A stretch of 64,000 nt of DNA from JAWPMT01 sp965601475 (GCA_965601475.1 OZ271832.1:1922001-1986000), one strand, 5' to 3'. Shown: positions 27,355 through 36,437, numbered from the stretch's first letter. Made by a program: numbers and translations. The notes: generated by a model not told the origin, from the sequence alone.

Positions 27355-27663
27355 ATGATCAAAACCCTATTACTGCAAGCCGGTACTGACAACTACGGCT
27401 CATTTATCATGCTGGGAGGCATGGTAGCTGTCTTTTACATTTTCTTCATCCGTCCGCAGCAGAAAAAGCAGAAAGACACGAAGAAATTCATAGAAGCAAT
27501 CAAAAAGGGTGACCAAATTGTAACCCTTGGTGGTATACATGGAAAAATTACCTCAGTCGATGAAGACACGGTCACCATTGACGTAGACCGAGGAAACAAA
27601 TTGGTGATAGAGAAGTCCTCCATTTCTTTGGAAGCTTCCAAAAAATATCAACCAAAAGATTGA
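27355..27663 (+). CDS. yajC: Preprotein translocase subunit YajC
   Basis: A 102-residue single-span membrane protein of the SecDF-YajC complex. The helix at about 18-35 (FIMLGGMVAVFYIFFI) is followed by the signature RPQQKKQKD, then KKGDQIVTLGGIHGKI, which is diagnostic of YajC. It sits between the DUF1573 lipoprotein and ybbR with short gaps, so probably in one operon. Confidence 0.94.
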   Translation: MIKTLLLQAGTDNYGSFIMLGGMVAVFYIFFIRPQQKKQKDTKKFIEAIKKGDQIVTLGGIHGKITSVDEDTVTIDVDRGNKLVIEKSSISLEASKKYQPKD

Positions 27664-27678
27664 CTTCTTATGACCTAG

Positions 27679-28632
27679 ATGGCTGGTAGAGGTTTATTAA
27701 AAGGTTTAAGAAATTGGAAGGTAGTGGTGCTCTCTTTGCTGGGCGCCACTACCTTTTGGTTTTTTAATGAACTCAACAAGGAATACACAACGCGACTCAT
27801 TTATCCCCTGGAGTTCAACTTTCAGCGCGATAGTGTCGTCATCATGGAACCCCTGCCACAGACGCTTAAAGTGGATGTTACAGGGGGCGGCTGGAACCTG
27901 CTACGTAGGACTTTCATCCTGTTTAATCCCACGCCCATCACCATTGATCTTTATAATCCCACCCTCATCAAGTTCTATACCCGGGCAACTCTACTGCCCA
28001 TTGTAACTGAGCAACTGGATGAGCTCACGGTCAACTACCTGCTCACTGACACCATTTTCTTCAACATCGAAGAAAAAATGACAAAACTCGTACCTGTGCA
28101 GGTGGATTCTGCAGGTATTCAAATGAGAGAAGACTACAGAATCGTCACTCCCATTGCCATATCACCGGATACTGTGGAAATCATTGGTCCGAAAAGTCTG
28201 ATAGACACCCTACCTAACCCCTATACCATTCCTGTTGTCGAAAAGAGGATTGACAACGATTTTGATGACGGCGTAGAGGTTGGTTTGTCGCGAGCCGATG
28301 TGACACTAGCCATACCAGATGAAGTCCAGGTATCTTTCGGCGTGGACCGATACTACAGGGTTACCGTTCCCGTGACTTTCGATCCCTTGAATTTCCCGGA
28401 GGATTCCAGCACTTATCCCAGCCAGGGAACCATAGATGTGGCATTCACTGTACGGCGTGCAGAGCGTGATGATGAATATATCGACACCGATTTTGGCATC
28501 ACTCTGGACTATCAAATGCTGGAAGAATCCGACTCCACGATCATGCCAATACTGATCTATGCGCCTGAAGAAGCCATAGAAATAGATCTCATCCCGGAAA
28601 ATCTGAAAGTCATAATAGCGGAGCAAAATTGA
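27679..28632 (+). CDS. YbbR-domain membrane protein (CdaR-like)
   Basis: A 317-residue protein anchored by one N-terminal helix (VVVLSLLGATTFWFFNEL) with the rest outside the inner membrane. The helix-to-domain junction and repeated small beta domains (about 40-130, 135-225 and 225-310) fit YbbR/CdaR. In Firmicutes CdaR modulates CdaA; here cdaA is 5.6 kb upstream in another operon, so a link is plausible but not shown. Its stop overlaps the TTG start of coaE. Confidence 0.82.
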   Translation: MAGRGLLKGLRNWKVVVLSLLGATTFWFFNELNKEYTTRLIYPLEFNFQRDSVVIMEPLPQTLKVDVTGGGWNLLRRTFILFNPTPITIDLYNPTLIKFYTRATLLPIVTEQLDELTVNYLLTDTIFFNIEEKMTKLVPVQVDSAGIQMREDYRIVTPIAISPDTVEIIGPKSLIDTLPNPYTIPVVEKRIDNDFDDGVEVGLSRADVTLAIPDEVQVSFGVDRYYRVTVPVTFDPLNFPEDSSTYPSQGTIDVAFTVRRAERDDEYIDTDFGITLDYQMLEESDSTIMPILIYAPEEAIEIDLIPENLKVIIAEQN

Positions 28633-29213
28633 AAATCTATGGCCTAACCGGAGGAATCGGCGCTGGCAAGAGTATGGTCAGCAGACTCTTCCGTATCCTT
28701 GGGGTCCCTATCTACGACGCGGACAAAGAGGCCAAAAAACTCACCCTTACTGATCCTTTGATCAAAGGAACCATAAGCAAGGTATTTGGACCGCAGGCCT
28801 ATGTCCACGGCCATTTCAATCGAGATTTCGTGTCGGCAGAGGCCTTCAAAGATCCGGCAAAACTCAACCAACTCAACAGTGTTATTCATCCAGCTGTGGC
28901 ACGGGATTATCGGGAATGGTGCCAAAATCAATCGGCCGTTTATTTAATTCGCGAGGCGGCTCTAATCTATGAAACCGGGATGCAGAGGGATCTTGAAGGG
29001 GTTATACTGGTATCGGCACCTGAGGACATCAGGACGACAAGGGTGTTGAAACGGGATCGACATCGCGATTTGAAACAAGTGAAGAATATCATTTCCAGAC
29101 AACTACCAGAAGAAGAGAAAAGAAAGATCGCTGACCATGTCATTGAAAACGATGGCAGCACCATGCTGATACCGCAGGTCCTGGCACTACACGAAAAACT
29201 ATCGAATTCGTGA
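28629..29213 (+). CDS. coaE: Dephospho-CoA kinase
   Basis: Catalyses the last step of coenzyme A synthesis, phosphorylating the ribose 3'-hydroxyl. The 194-residue protein has the P-loop GGIGAGKS (8-15), the CoA-domain DADKEAKKL and the lid region around RVLKRDRHRD. The start is TTG, overlapping the ybbR stop as TTGA. Its own stop overlaps the GTG of the sulfotransferase-like gene, so three genes are chained by overlaps. Confidence 0.94.
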   Translation: MKIYGLTGGIGAGKSMVSRLFRILGVPIYDADKEAKKLTLTDPLIKGTISKVFGPQAYVHGHFNRDFVSAEAFKDPAKLNQLNSVIHPAVARDYREWCQNQSAVYLIREAALIYETGMQRDLEGVILVSAPEDIRTTRVLKRDRHRDLKQVKNIISRQLPEEEKRKIADHVIENDGSTMLIPQVLALHEKLSNS

Positions 29214-29923
29214 TCATACACCTTATTTCCAGCCCCCGAAACCTGTCCACTGCATTGATGTACAGTTTCCATCATCGTGGGGATACGCTAGTTGTCGATG
29301 AGCCATTTTACGCTTATTACCTCCACAAGACTCAAAAACAGCATCCGGGATTTGAGGAAATACTGGCCAGTATGGAAAAAGATCCCAAAAAAATTATCGC
29401 ATCCTTTCCGTCATTGTCCCGAGCTCATCCGCATTTGTTCCTCAAAGACATGGCACATCACTGGCTAGACATAGATATCTCTTTTTTGCATCGGCACTAC
29501 CCCATTTTCCTTATCCGGGATCCCGCTCAGTTGATCACATCATTCCAGCAGGTCATTGAAAATCCAAAGATGGAAGACATCGGAGTGAGGCGGCAATACG
29601 AGTTGTTCCAGTGGGTCAGGCAACATGACATTCCCCACCTCATCATTGACTCTGGCGAGCTTCTAAAGCATCCAGCAAACTTCTTGAGGACTGTTTGCGA
29701 CATCCTGGGGCTGTCATTCACCGACAGTATGGTGAAATGGCCAAAGGGTGCAATACCACAAGATGGTGTCTGGGCAAGGTACTGGTACAAAAATATCCAT
29801 CAGAGCGAGGGATTCGCAAAGCAGCAGAGCTCAGCACGAGATCTGCCCAAAAGCGCTGAGTCACTTTATCAGGAAGCGCAGGAATACTACCAAATAATGT
29901 CCGCAGTTGCCGTCCGCTTATAA
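29210..29923 (+). CDS. Sulfotransferase-like protein
   Basis: A 237-residue cytoplasmic protein. The opening SSPRNLSTALMYSF resembles the 5'-phosphosulfate loop of PAPS-dependent sulfotransferases. IFLIRDPAQLITSF matches the second, 3'-phosphate-binding motif (RDP followed by Ser). The acceptor is unknown. The gene begins with GTG within the coaE stop and is followed after 35 bases by a class IV aminotransferase. Proteins of this type also occur beside aminotransferases elsewhere, so a small-molecule acceptor is possible. Confidence 0.75.
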   Translation: MIIHLISSPRNLSTALMYSFHHRGDTLVVDEPFYAYYLHKTQKQHPGFEEILASMEKDPKKIIASFPSLSRAHPHLFLKDMAHHWLDIDISFLHRHYPIFLIRDPAQLITSFQQVIENPKMEDIGVRRQYELFQWVRQHDIPHLIIDSGELLKHPANFLRTVCDILGLSFTDSMVKWPKGAIPQDGVWARYWYKNIHQSEGFAKQQSSARDLPKSAESLYQEAQEYYQIMSAVAVRL

Positions 29924-29958
29924 TATCGGGTGCAGTAAATTCACCACAAACTAGAAGT

Positions 29959-30855
29959 ATGCTACAGCAATACAATCCTCAGAATGCTGATATCCAAGTT
30001 TGGGTCGGAGACCAACTCTACCCCCGCCAGGAAGCCAAAGTTTCCGTTTTCGACAGCGTGGTCCAAGGCGGAGATGCCGTTTGGGAAGGACTGAGAATCT
30101 ACGAGCACGGTGCTTTTTGCCTCAACCAGCATTTGAAGAGACTACATGAGTCGGCCAAGGCTTTGGCTTTCGAGCATATCCCTGATTTCGACTTTGTCCG
30201 AAATGCCATACGGCAAACCCTACAGGCCAATGGTATGAGCAAAGACACCCATATTCGGCTTACGCTAACCCGTGGCGAAAAGGTGACCTCAGGCATGGAT
30301 CCCAGGCTCAATCAGTCGGGTTCATGTCTCATAGTCCTGGCAGAGTGGAAACCGTTGGTTTATGATAATGCACAGGGTATCAGGGTTGTTTCCAGTAGCA
30401 TTAGAAGAAATAACCCTCAATTTCTGGATTCAAAAATTCATCACAACAATCTCCTCAACAACATTTTGGCGAAAATCCAGGCCAATGTCGCGGGGGTGGA
30501 TGCTGCCATCATGTTGGATAGCAATGGCTTTGTTGCGGAATTGAACGACACCAACCTATTCATGGCCAAAGATGGGATTTTGTTTACCCCACATGCTGAT
30601 GCCTGTCTACATGGCATTACGCGTGGGCTTACCATTGACATCGCTCGGGAAATTGGCGTGGAAGTCGTGGAAAGAAATCTATCCCTGGTGGAGTTCTACA
30701 ATGCTGACGAAATCTTCGCCACCGGGACCATGGGAGAACTAACCCCCGTGGTGGAAGTAGATGGCAGGGATACTTCCTCTGACAGAAAAATGACTAGTGC
30801 GCTTCAGCACGCTTTCGATCAAAAGGTTCAGGAGCTCTGCGAGCCAATTATCTAG
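29959..30855 (+). CDS. Class IV aminotransferase, branched-chain or D-amino-acid type
   Basis: A 298-residue PLP enzyme of fold type IV. The PLP lysine is Lys159 in LDSKIHHNN and the cofactor-nitrogen Glu is Glu194 in GFVAELNDTNLF. The phosphate-binding HGITRG and the late ATGTMGELTPV also fit. These features are shared by branched-chain aminotransferase (IlvE), 4-amino-4-deoxychorismate lyase and D-alanine aminotransferase; the N-terminal GDAVWEGLRIY favours the branched-chain type. A leucine-dehydrogenase-like gene 5 kb upstream would act on the same class of compounds. Confidence 0.87.
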   Translation: MLQQYNPQNADIQVWVGDQLYPRQEAKVSVFDSVVQGGDAVWEGLRIYEHGAFCLNQHLKRLHESAKALAFEHIPDFDFVRNAIRQTLQANGMSKDTHIRLTLTRGEKVTSGMDPRLNQSGSCLIVLAEWKPLVYDNAQGIRVVSSSIRRNNPQFLDSKIHHNNLLNNILAKIQANVAGVDAAIMLDSNGFVAELNDTNLFMAKDGILFTPHADACLHGITRGLTIDIAREIGVEVVERNLSLVEFYNADEIFATGTMGELTPVVEVDGRDTSSDRKMTSALQHAFDQKVQELCEPII

Positions 30856-30880
30856 TCAAAGATGGACAGGAGCTAATACA

Positions 30881-32188
30881 TCATTTCATAGGGTTGTACA
30901 TGTAACCCAGTGTGGCACCAAGTGTAGCCCTTAGCCCTGTGATCAAGCCCGAATCATCAACATAGAAGTCTGGTGTATGATGTGGGGCAGCCATTTTCGG
31001 ATCGCTGCCTTCGGGACAGCCACCAATAAAGAAAAAGAAACTAGGCACTTTCTCTGCGAAGAATGAAAAGTCCTCCGCTCCGGTCTTGGCTTTGGCGGTC
31101 TGGACGTTTTCAGCTCCTATACTGCTCTGGATGAAGGGAACGACATGCGCTGTAAGTGCCGGATCATTATAGGTCACCGGTACGCCCCTGGTGATCTGCA
31201 GGTCAACCTCAGCACCCATACTCTCCCCAATGTTCTTAGCCACACGTTGAAAGTCCTCATGTAGCTTGTCTTGCATGGCGGGATCAAGGGTTCGTATCGT
31301 GCCAATCATCTCTACCTCCTCAGGAATAATGTTGTTTCGGACCCCTCCACGAATGAGGCCCACTGAAATCACTGCAGCCTCCTTAGTCAATTCGGTTTGA
31401 CGGCTGATGATCGTTTGGATACCATTGATAATTTGCGAAGCTGTTACAATCGGATCTACACCGGACCAGGGGGTTGAACCGTGGGTCTGTTTCCCTTTGA
31501 TTTTCATCACCCAGCGATCTGCAGCAGCCAGGGTACCTCCTGGTTTGTACTTTATCTGGCCTACTTCAGTCTGAGAGTTGATATGAAGCCCCATCATTAC
31601 ATCCACGGCGGGATTCTCAAGGACACCTTCCTCAACCATGAGCTTGGCACCACCTTCTTCACCGGGAGGGGCTCCTTCCTCAGCTGGCTGAAAAACGAAT
31701 TTTACGGTTCCCCTAAGCTCAGATTTCATACTGGACAACACCTCGGCAACAGCCATGAGGATGGCCACGTGTGTATCGTGTCCACAGGCATGCATCACTC
31801 CTGTCTCAATGTTATTGTATGTAGACTTCACTTTGGAGGCCCAAGGTATATCCACTCTTTCTGTCACTGGAAGAGCGTCCATATCTGCGCGTAAGCCGAT
31901 CACAGGCCCTGGCTGGGCACCTTTCAAGATACCCACGACTCCTGTTTTAGCTACCTCCGTTTGCACTTCTATACCTAAAGACTTGAGGTGTGCCGCCACC
32001 TTCTCAGCTGTCTTGAATTCTCTGTTGGAAAGTTCGGGGTTTTGGTGAATGTCACGACGCCACTCCGTCATTTTGGCTTCGACTTTGTCGGCCAGGTCCA
32101 TAGCTTTGGATTTCACCATATCTGGTTGGGCAAAGCTCGAAAGGGGGCAACATGACAGGAAAATTAGTGATGCAAAAAGCGTTCTCAT
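30881..32188 (-). CDS. Exported M20-family amidohydrolase (second of two)
   Basis: A 435-residue paralogue of the hydrolase at 4026-5321. The signal peptide is MRTLFASLIFLSCCPLSSFA. Metal-site motifs are RADMDALP, MHACGHDTHVA and FQPAEEGAPPGEEGG, with HGSTPWSGVDP in the lid domain and GAEDFSFF near the end. It probably hydrolyses N-acyl amino acids or dipeptide-like amides in the periplasm. It is a single-gene unit with its own likely promoter and converges on the aminotransferase gene. Confidence 0.9.
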   Translation of the reverse strand: MRTLFASLIFLSCCPLSSFAQPDMVKSKAMDLADKVEAKMTEWRRDIHQNPELSNREFKTAEKVAAHLKSLGIEVQTEVAKTGVVGILKGAQPGPVIGLRADMDALPVTERVDIPWASKVKSTYNNIETGVMHACGHDTHVAILMAVAEVLSSMKSELRGTVKFVFQPAEEGAPPGEEGGAKLMVEEGVLENPAVDVMMGLHINSQTEVGQIKYKPGGTLAAADRWVMKIKGKQTHGSTPWSGVDPIVTASQIINGIQTIISRQTELTKEAAVISVGLIRGGVRNNIIPEEVEMIGTIRTLDPAMQDKLHEDFQRVAKNIGESMGAEVDLQITRGVPVTYNDPALTAHVVPFIQSSIGAENVQTAKAKTGAEDFSFFAEKVPSFFFFIGGCPEGSDPKMAAPHHTPDFYVDDSGLITGLRATLGATLGYMYNPMK

Positions 32189-32224
32189 GGATCAGCGTTT
32201 TAGGTTGTTGCTTTTGTTGGTCCC

Positions 32225-32256
32225 TGAAATTAGCTCAAGAAACCTAACCAATCAAA
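32225..32256 (-). promoter_or_regulatory. Putative promoter of the M20 gene
   Basis: Minus strand: TTTG (32256-32253), a 20-base spacer, then TAATTTCA (32232-32225), close to the Bacteroidota -33/-7 pattern TTTG and TAnnTTTG. The ATG lies 36 bases downstream at 32188. Confidence 0.35.
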
Positions 32257-32280
32257 TTTCACCTATCCAGTAAGTGGCTT

Positions 32281-32856
32281 CTATTTGCCGATCAAACCTC
32301 TCGTGAGCACATTGAGCCGTTCGACTTTTTCCTCAAAATTACCTTTCAGGGTTTTGCGGTAGTCGTTTAGGTTTTGTACCAGCTCATTCACATCATCCGG
32401 AATCACCTCCTCAAAAAACTGGCGAAGGCGTTTGGCTGTGGTTGGTGATTTGCCGTTGGTGGAGATAGCGATTTTCACATTTCCCTTGGTCACAATTCCA
32501 CCCATGTAGAAGTCGCAATAGGGAGGGTTGTCGGCAACGTTTACCAGAATATTTCTATTCCTACACAAGCGATAGATTGCCTGGTTCAACACTTCATCGT
32601 CAGTCGCGGCGATAACAAGTTGATGGTCGTTCAAATCCTCGTCCTCAAACGACTTTTCTACAATGCTGACATTTCCGCTTCCAGCCAGGGTAATGGTATT
32701 TTCACGGAAGAAGGTAGCAACCATCTTCACGTTAGCGTCAGGGCTGGACTTGAGTATGAAGCCAAGCTTTTCTTCAGCTACAAAGCCTCCACCTACAATC
32801 AAAATCTTGAGATTGCTCAGCTTGAGAAACACAGGGTACAGGCTGTTTCGCTCCAT
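32281..32856 (-). CDS. Siroheme synthase N-domain protein (precorrin-2 dehydrogenase/ferrochelatase)
   Basis: A 191-residue protein corresponding to the CysG N-terminal part or yeast Met8p. It oxidises precorrin-2 with NAD and inserts iron to make siroheme. The Rossmann motif is ILIVGGGFVAEEK (about 14-26). NVADNPPYCDFYMGGIV and AISTNGKSPTTAKRLR are family signatures, the former containing the catalytic Asp region. Its ATG overlaps the cobA stop by one base. Siroheme is the cofactor of the sulfite reductase encoded in the same operon. Confidence 0.9.
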   Translation of the reverse strand: MERNSLYPVFLKLSNLKILIVGGGFVAEEKLGFILKSSPDANVKMVATFFRENTITLAGSGNVSIVEKSFEDEDLNDHQLVIAATDDEVLNQAIYRLCRNRNILVNVADNPPYCDFYMGGIVTKGNVKIAISTNGKSPTTAKRLRQFFEEVIPDDVNELVQNLNDYRKTLKGNFEEKVERLNVLTRGLIGK

Positions 32857-33617
32857 CAGGCACTTCTCAGGGTCCCATATTCTTCGAATACAGACCTCAA
32901 TTGATAGGCATGTCGAACTACTTCCCCAATCACGATGACAGCCGGATTGGCAATGTCTTGCCGAATCACCAAATCCAGTATATCCGTCATCGTGCCCACA
33001 GCTTTCTTCTCACTAGGAAGGGTGCCATTTTGGATTATGGCAATAGGAGTATCAAATTTCCCAAGCGTGTGGAATATCTTCACTATCTCGGCCAGTTTGC
33101 TCATTCCCATCAACACCACGAGTGTGGCTGATGTACGTGCGGCATGCGCCATGTCCTCACTTAACTGCCTTTCAGAAGTCGTACCGGTCAGTATCCATAC
33201 GCTCTGGGATACACTCCTTTGCGTAACAGATATACCGGACCTGGCTGGTACCGCCATTGAAGAAGAGATTCCAGGAACAATTTCTGCATCAATACCAAAA
33301 CTACCGGCGTATTCCACTTCTTCTCCGCCGCGACCAAAAACGAAAGGATCACCTCCTTTGAGCCTTACCACATGACCATGTGATAGCGCTTCACTTACGA
33401 TAAGTTCGTTGATTTCATCCTGTGAGTAGGCTCGGAATCCTCTTCTCTTGCCAACAAACACCTTCTTGGCTTTGGACGCGTGGTCCAGCAACTCACGGGC
33501 CACGAGTGCGTCATACAGCACCACGTCTGCCGATTGCAGGGCCTTTACACCTTTGAGTGTAATCATTTCCGGGTCACCGGGTCCGGCACCCACCAAAGTC
33601 AATCTTGGATTAGGCAT
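32856..33617 (-). CDS. cobA: Uroporphyrinogen-III C-methyltransferase
   Basis: Methylates uroporphyrinogen III twice to precorrin-2 using S-adenosylmethionine, feeding siroheme. The 253-residue protein shows the family signatures LVGAGPGDPEMITLKG (about 6-21), VRLKGGDPFVFGRGGEE (about 83-99) and VPGISSSMAVPA. It overlaps the sulfite reductase gene upstream by 8 bases and the siroheme-synthase gene downstream by one base, so this is one coupled operon. The separate CobA and Met8-type genes replace the fused CysG of enterobacteria. Confidence 0.93.
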   Translation of the reverse strand: MPNPRLTLVGAGPGDPEMITLKGVKALQSADVVLYDALVARELLDHASKAKKVFVGKRRGFRAYSQDEINELIVSEALSHGHVVRLKGGDPFVFGRGGEEVEYAGSFGIDAEIVPGISSSMAVPARSGISVTQRSVSQSVWILTGTTSERQLSEDMAHAARTSATLVVLMGMSKLAEIVKIFHTLGKFDTPIAIIQNGTLPSEKKAVGTMTDILDLVIRQDIANPAVIVIGEVVRHAYQLRSVFEEYGTLRSA

Positions 33618-35721
33618 GTACCAATTCTTGGGTGCGCTGCTTGTCGATGAGGTGGTAGAAAGCCCTCGCCTCCTCCAGGTACTTCATTGCAAATTGCTCA
33701 GAAGGTTCGACGGTATTGATCTGATTTACCAGATCAGTAAATGTCGCGACTCCTACCAATGCCACTTTATTAGTTGCTACATAGTGCTCATCAAATCCCT
33801 TGATGATGCGATGATGCGAGTTAGTCTTCAATTGGTCCGAAACCATCAAAGCCTTGGCCGTATTGACAAATGCCGTATAAGCGTGGTATATGGAATCTGA
33901 CCACTTGCCTTCCTTCAGGGCCTCCGCAGCATTGTCCAGTTTTTCCTCACTTTCAAAGAGTAGAGTGGCTACAAGATCTATAACGACCCCAGCGCACTCT
34001 CCAACCCCAATGGCCTTGACGTAATCCGCACTATGACCCCAGTCTACGAAGTCTTCGTCCTTCAGATTGTCGGTCTTTGCCAGATCTTTGAGGAGGTCGT
34101 AGAAATAGTTTTTTCCTAACCGATCATAGTAATCGAGAAAAGTCTCGCCATCCGAGTGTCCACCCTCAAAATCGCTTAACAAAAGCCTGAGTGCTTCCGG
34201 ACCTCTTTTGCTGGGGATCTTTATCACCTTATCGGCAAATCTGCCTTTTCCGTCCCCAAGCACGCCACCACCCAGCAACACCTGAAGTCCTGGTGCTAGT
34301 CGGGCACCTGATTTGATGGACATACCCTGAAACCCAACATGCGCCATATTGTGCTGGCCGCAGGCATTCATACACCCGCTGATTTTTATCGTAACGTCTT
34401 TATTAGAGACGTAGGCTGGGAATTCACGCTTCAGTAGTTTCTCCAGCTCCCTGGCAATGCCAGTGCTGCTCGCAATTCCCAGATTACAGGTGTCAGTACC
34501 TGGGCAAGCAGTTACGTCTACTGTTGCATTGTATCCTGGATCAATGAAATCCAATTTTGCCAATTCATTGTAAAAGAAGGGTAGTGCCTCCTCCCGTACG
34601 TGGCGAATGAGTATATCCTGCCGCAGTGTAAACCGCAACTCGTTGCCCGCATGATCCTTGATGAGATTGGCCAGCTTCCGGGCTTTATCCGTGTAGAAAT
34701 CACCCAGATGGACTTTGATACCAACAGCTACCAGGCCTTCTTGTTTCTGCTGAATGACGTTCGTCTCTTTCCAAAGCTCGTAAGCTTCTTCGTCCTCGAT
34801 TTGGACTTCAGATACAGTTGACTCGGGCAATTCGGGGACCCGATCAAATCCCTCGGTTTCAATATGAAATTCCGTCAGGTTAAGCGCTCGTTTCTGTTCA
34901 TCGATGAGTTTGACAAATGCCTCCAGCCCTATCTCCTTGAACAAAAACTTGAGGCGGGCTTTGTTTCTCTTGTCTCTTTCCCCATAGCGATCAAAAACCC
35001 GGAGCACAGCTTCCACGGTCGGAATCAGAAATTGTTCCTCCAAAAAATCGTATAGCACTTCCGCATGGGATGGCTGAGAGCCTAAACCTCCAGCCAGCAT
35101 CACTTTGAATCCACGCACATCCTTGCCGTCTTGCTGACGGACTTTGGCAATAAAGCCAAGGTCATGCATGAAACTCAGGGCATCATCACCGTCGGTTCCG
35201 GAGAATGAAATCTTGAATTTTCTTCCCATCTCCTGGCACACAGGATTACGCAGGAAGAACTGAAACACAGCATGCGCGTAAGGCGACACATCGAAAGGCT
35301 CATTGATGTCTATTCCGGCAGTGGGACTGGCCGTAACATTGCGGACAGTATTTCCACATGCTTCCCGCAGCGTAATATCATCCCGCTCTAGTTGAGACCA
35401 AAGTTCAGGCGTGCGATCAAGGCTTACATGGTGAATTTGAATATCCTGACGCGTGGTGATGTGCAACCGACCAGTGGAATATTCGTCAGAGACATCGGCT
35501 ATCCTGAGCAACTGCTCACTGGTAACTTTGCCGTAGGGAAGCTTGATTCTGACCATTTGTACGCCGAGCTGTCGCTGCCCATATACTCCACGGACCAGAC
35601 GAAGCGAACGAAACTTCTCCTCATCAATCTTTCCTTCATGGAATAGCCGGATCTTTCTTTCAAGATCAATAATGTCCTTTTCTACCAGTGGATTTTCCAG
35701 CTCTGTTCTAAAACTCTGCAT
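33610..35721 (-). CDS. Sulfite reductase (siroheme, 4Fe-4S) with C-terminal helical extension
   Basis: A 703-residue nitrite/sulfite reductase reducing sulfite to sulfide. Two ferredoxin-like half-domains (around residues 50-115 and 330-395) alternate with siroheme/cluster domains. TGRLHITTRQDIQIHH and NTVRNVTASPTAGID mark the first half. The cluster cysteines are in CPGTDTCNLG and SGCMNACGQH (about 405-450). After about residue 570 comes a helical region (EKLDNAAEALKEGKWSDSIY) resembling a HEPN domain, absent from classical enzymes. The neighbours cobA, siroheme synthase and cysH support sulfite over nitrite. A motif shared with the cysH leader precedes it. Confidence 0.9.
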   Translation of the reverse strand: MQSFRTELENPLVEKDIIDLERKIRLFHEGKIDEEKFRSLRLVRGVYGQRQLGVQMVRIKLPYGKVTSEQLLRIADVSDEYSTGRLHITTRQDIQIHHVSLDRTPELWSQLERDDITLREACGNTVRNVTASPTAGIDINEPFDVSPYAHAVFQFFLRNPVCQEMGRKFKISFSGTDGDDALSFMHDLGFIAKVRQQDGKDVRGFKVMLAGGLGSQPSHAEVLYDFLEEQFLIPTVEAVLRVFDRYGERDKRNKARLKFLFKEIGLEAFVKLIDEQKRALNLTEFHIETEGFDRVPELPESTVSEVQIEDEEAYELWKETNVIQQKQEGLVAVGIKVHLGDFYTDKARKLANLIKDHAGNELRFTLRQDILIRHVREEALPFFYNELAKLDFIDPGYNATVDVTACPGTDTCNLGIASSTGIARELEKLLKREFPAYVSNKDVTIKISGCMNACGQHNMAHVGFQGMSIKSGARLAPGLQVLLGGGVLGDGKGRFADKVIKIPSKRGPEALRLLLSDFEGGHSDGETFLDYYDRLGKNYFYDLLKDLAKTDNLKDEDFVDWGHSADYVKAIGVGECAGVVIDLVATLLFESEEKLDNAAEALKEGKWSDSIYHAYTAFVNTAKALMVSDQLKTNSHHRIIKGFDEHYVATNKVALVGVATFTDLVNQINTVEPSEQFAMKYLEEARAFYHLIDKQRTQELVHA

Positions 35722-35750
35722 TTGCCTCTTCCTCTCTATTCTATCACGCC

Positions 35751-35767
35751 TATTATACTATCATTCC
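35751..35767 (+). promoter_or_regulatory. Candidate operator half-site upstream of the sulfite reductase gene
   Basis: TATTATACTATCATTCC lies in the 45-base gap between cysH and the sulfite reductase gene. It matches 14 of 17 bases of the minus-strand sequence TATTATCCTACTATTCC at 36438-36422 upstream of cysH. It may bind the same regulator, perhaps the neighbouring Rrf2 protein. Confidence 0.4.
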
Positions 35768-36390
35768 TAACCAACCAGGTGGATACCACACTCACGAGAC
35801 TGCAGCGCCTTCACTGGATCGAAGTAGTCGTTATTTTTTGGGAGACCCTTTTGTTCAAGGTAGTCATCCAGATCCTCATCCTTCCAGTAGTAGAAAGGAC
35901 TGATTTTGAGAATGCCATCGTTACTGTAGCTCAATATGTCCTTAGACTCCCTGTATTCTGTTTGTCGGACCCGAATATTGGTAAACCACACTTCTGGCTG
36001 ATGCTCAGCCAAAGCCCTTCGAAAGGGCTCTAGTTTTACCAGTTCCGTGAAAGGTTCATGTTTTGGATCATCAATGGTGGGCAGACCCAAGGTCACATCG
36101 ATATAGCCCCTGGTTTGCTTCGGGGTATAAATGCTGATGTTCAGGTTGTAATCATTGATCAGGCGCTCAGCATGGGTGTAGGTTTGATGATTGTTGTAGC
36201 CCGTATCACACCAAACAACGTTGATGTCCGGGTCTTTTCTGGCAAAGGTACTCAGCAAAATAGCTGAATAAACTCCGAAACTTGTTGTGACGATTCTATT
36301 GTGGGTCAATGGCAATGCCCAGTCAATGATCTCGTCCGGTGTCTTGTGTCTAAGTTCTTCGTTGTACCGCTCAGTATCAATTCTTATCAT
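35767..36390 (-). CDS. cysH: Phosphoadenylyl-sulfate (PAPS/APS) reductase
   Basis: Reduces activated sulfate to sulfite in assimilatory sulfate reduction. The 207-residue protein has the PP-loop-like VTTSFGVYSA (about 34-43), VVWCDTGYNNHQTY and the catalytic C-terminal ECGIH with Cys201. The paired cysteines (CC ... CxxC) that hold a [4Fe-4S] cluster in APS reductases are absent; the only other cysteine is Cys61. This argues for the cluster-free, PAPS-type enzyme. No ATP sulfurylase or kinase gene is in the window. It is first in the sulfur operon and preceded by a palindrome. Confidence 0.9.
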   Translation of the reverse strand: MIRIDTERYNEELRHKTPDEIIDWALPLTHNRIVTTSFGVYSAILLSTFARKDPDINVVWCDTGYNNHQTYTHAERLINDYNLNISIYTPKQTRGYIDVTLGLPTIDDPKHEPFTELVKLEPFRRALAEHQPEVWFTNIRVRQTEYRESKDILSYSNDGILKISPFYYWKDEDLDDYLEQKGLPKNNDYFDPVKALQSRECGIHLVG

Positions 36391-36410
36391 AGAGACTGTT
36401 TTAAAGTTCT

Positions 36411-36437
36411 ATTATCCTATCGGAATAGTAGGATAAT
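36411..36437. promoter_or_regulatory. Palindrome upstream of cysH (candidate operator)
   Basis: ATTATCCTA (36411-36419) and TAGGATAAT (36429-36437) are perfect inverted 9-bp arms around a 9-base centre. The site is 21-47 bases upstream of the cysH ATG. The Rrf2 regulator gene lies 65 bases beyond. The right arm recurs in a related form before the sulfite reductase gene. Confidence 0.55.
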
